Assembly (NCBI GenBank): GCA_019424865.1
Contig: JAHYYS010000091.1
Span: 1 to 6,027, forward strand
Length of the DNA stretch: 6,027 bases
Reading direction: 5' to 3'
Source: a bacterium
GTDB lineage: Bacteria; Bacillota; Clostridia; Oscillospirales; Oscillospiraceae
The position numbers and the translations under genes are program-made. Each line of letters opens with the position of its first letter. The stretch's first letter is position 1. Shown piece after piece: positions 5,501 through 6,027 of this stretch. Below the pieces are notes generated by a model. The model saw nothing but the letters and a program-made list of their open reading frames with translations, was not told the DNA's origin and did not search any database.

Positions 5501-5686
5501 GGGCGGTACCGATGTGCCGTGACGCCGCCAGTCCCCGCCCCCACGTTTGTAGGGGCGCATAGCATGCGCCCGCGGGCGGCTGACAGCCGCCCCTACAGGA
5601 TGCGGGTCACTTGAGAAGGGGGGCGCCGTTCCGGCGTTCCCAACGGAAAGGGGAGAAATAGGACGGGGCCGCCCCGCCGGATAAGT
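5501..5686. repeat. Tandem intergenic repeat, unit 1 (186 bp)
   Basis: First of three head-to-tail units beginning GGGCGG. It contains GTCCCCGCCCCCACGTTTGT, then the 48-bp twin-hairpin core (5549-5596) and a GC-rich tail ending in GGACGGGGCCGCC and a short linker. It is the most diverged unit, especially in the tail (about 5607-5660). No coding potential is apparent. Confidence 0.85.
5549..5596. repeat. 48-bp twin-hairpin palindromic core, copy 1
   Basis: Outer inverted repeat GTAGGGGCG (5549-5557) / CGCCCCTAC (5588-5596) encloses two perfect 8-bp hairpins with 3-nt loops: GGGCGCAT-AGC-ATGCGCCC (5553-5571) and GGGCGGCT-GAC-AGCCGCCC (5574-5592). The outer pairing and the two hairpins overlap, so they are alternative folds. 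Confidence 0.9.
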
Positions 5687-5870
5687 GGGCGGCGCCGGTG
5701 TGCCGTGCCGCCGCCAGTCCCCCCGATATTTGTAGGGGCGCATAGCATGCGCCCGCGGGCGGCTGACAGCCGCCCCTGCGGGATGCGGGTCAGCTGGGAA
5801 GGCCGGTCCCGTTCCGGCATCCCCCACGAAGGGGGAAGAAAATAAGACGGGGCCGCCCTGCCGGACAAGG
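5687..5870. repeat. Tandem intergenic repeat, unit 2 (184 bp)
   Basis: Second unit in the array. It differs from units 1 and 3 just before the core (CCCCCGATATTTG instead of CCGCCCCCACGTTTG). Its tail from 5789 to 5840 is identical over 52 bp to the tail of unit 3 (5976-6027). Confidence 0.85.
5732..5779. repeat. 48-bp twin-hairpin palindromic core, copy 2
   Basis: Both 8-bp hairpins are unchanged from copy 1. One base of the outer inverted repeat differs (right end CGCCCCTGC), so only the outer pairing is weakened. Confidence 0.88.
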
Positions 5871-6027
5871 GGGCGGCGCCGGTGTGCCGTGCCGCCGCCA
5901 GTCCCCGCCCCCACGTTTGTAGGGGCGCATAGCATGCGCCCGCGGGCGGCTGATAGCCGCCCCTACGGGATACGGGTCAGCTGGGAAGGCCGGTCCCGTT
6001 CCGGCATCCCCCACGAAGGGGGAAGAA
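5871..6027. repeat. Tandem intergenic repeat, unit 3 (157 bp, cut by window edge)
   Basis: Third unit. It matches unit 2 in the first 30 bp and in the tail, but matches unit 1 in the segment before the core (GTCCCCGCCCCCACGTTTGT). The array may continue beyond the window. Confidence 0.85.
5919..5966. repeat. 48-bp twin-hairpin palindromic core, copy 3
   Basis: Both 8-bp hairpins and the outer inverted repeat are intact. The only change from copy 1 is in the 3-nt loop of the second hairpin (GAT instead of GAC), so both stems are preserved. Confidence 0.88.

Noticed and set aside
3244..5565. A 773-codon open frame on the minus strand opposite the EF-G gene.
   Set aside because: It has the typical His/Gly/Leu/Val-rich composition of an antisense shadow, runs through the terminator and the EF-G promoter, and shows no recognisable domain.
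5408..5935. A 175-codon minus-strand open frame over the tandem repeats with repeated AHAMRPYK peptides.
   Set aside because: It arises from the repeats. The unit length changes from 186 to 184 bp, so equivalent DNA is read in different frames in different copies, which argues against protein-level selection. It also runs through the terminator.
5501..6027. The repeat array considered as a CRISPR array.
   Set aside because: Units are about 185 bp and similar along their full length, with no short repeat alternating with unique spacers, and no cas gene in the window.

Overview
The window is GC-rich DNA with closely packed genes. It carries a T-box-controlled branched-chain amino acid operon, a solitary elongation factor G paralogue and palindromic GC-rich intergenic repeats. 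T-box leaders on ilv operons point to Firmicutes. The GC content and the style of the intergenic repeats resemble gut Clostridia of the Oscillospiraceae type (Flavonifractor/Oscillibacter-like). That placement is an inference from general appearance, not from a database search.

Layout. (1) Positions 1-3075, minus strand: a sigma-A type promoter (3047-3075), a T-box leader of about 270 nt with a probable CUC (leucine) specifier and a terminator (2771-3041), then ilvB (1099-2727, GTG start), ilvN (599-1084), a 209-bp non-coding spacer (390-598) and the first 129 codons of a second acetolactate synthase large-subunit gene (1-389, running off the left edge). (2) Positions 3076-3357: a divergent intergenic region with a 26-bp inverted repeat just upstream of the ilv promoter, a terminator-like hairpin, and a consensus promoter for the rightward gene. 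(3) Positions 3358-5430, plus strand: a 690-aa EF-G-like translational GTPase, ended by a perfect 20-bp-stem terminator (5444-5487). (4) Positions 5501-6027: three tandem units of about 185 bp (the third cut by the window edge), each carrying a 48-bp double hairpin. No credible protein-coding gene lies here.

How it works together. Uncharged tRNA-Leu should stabilise the antiterminator of the leader and allow transcription of the acetolactate synthase genes, which make the first committed intermediates of valine/leucine (acetolactate) and isoleucine (acetohydroxybutyrate) synthesis. IlvN keeps the valine-binding ACT residues, so valine feedback is likely. The two large-subunit genes differ. 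The full-length IlvB is divergent at several active-site positions and lacks the usual C-terminal tail, while the partial second copy looks more canonical at the N-terminus.

The points most worth a second look are: the EF-G paralogue, which has lost the catalytic switch II histidine (Gly83) and has SKTD in place of NKxD, yet keeps the domain IV translocation residues; the divergent, tail-less IlvB beside a second large-subunit gene; and the mosaic tandem array of twin hairpins.
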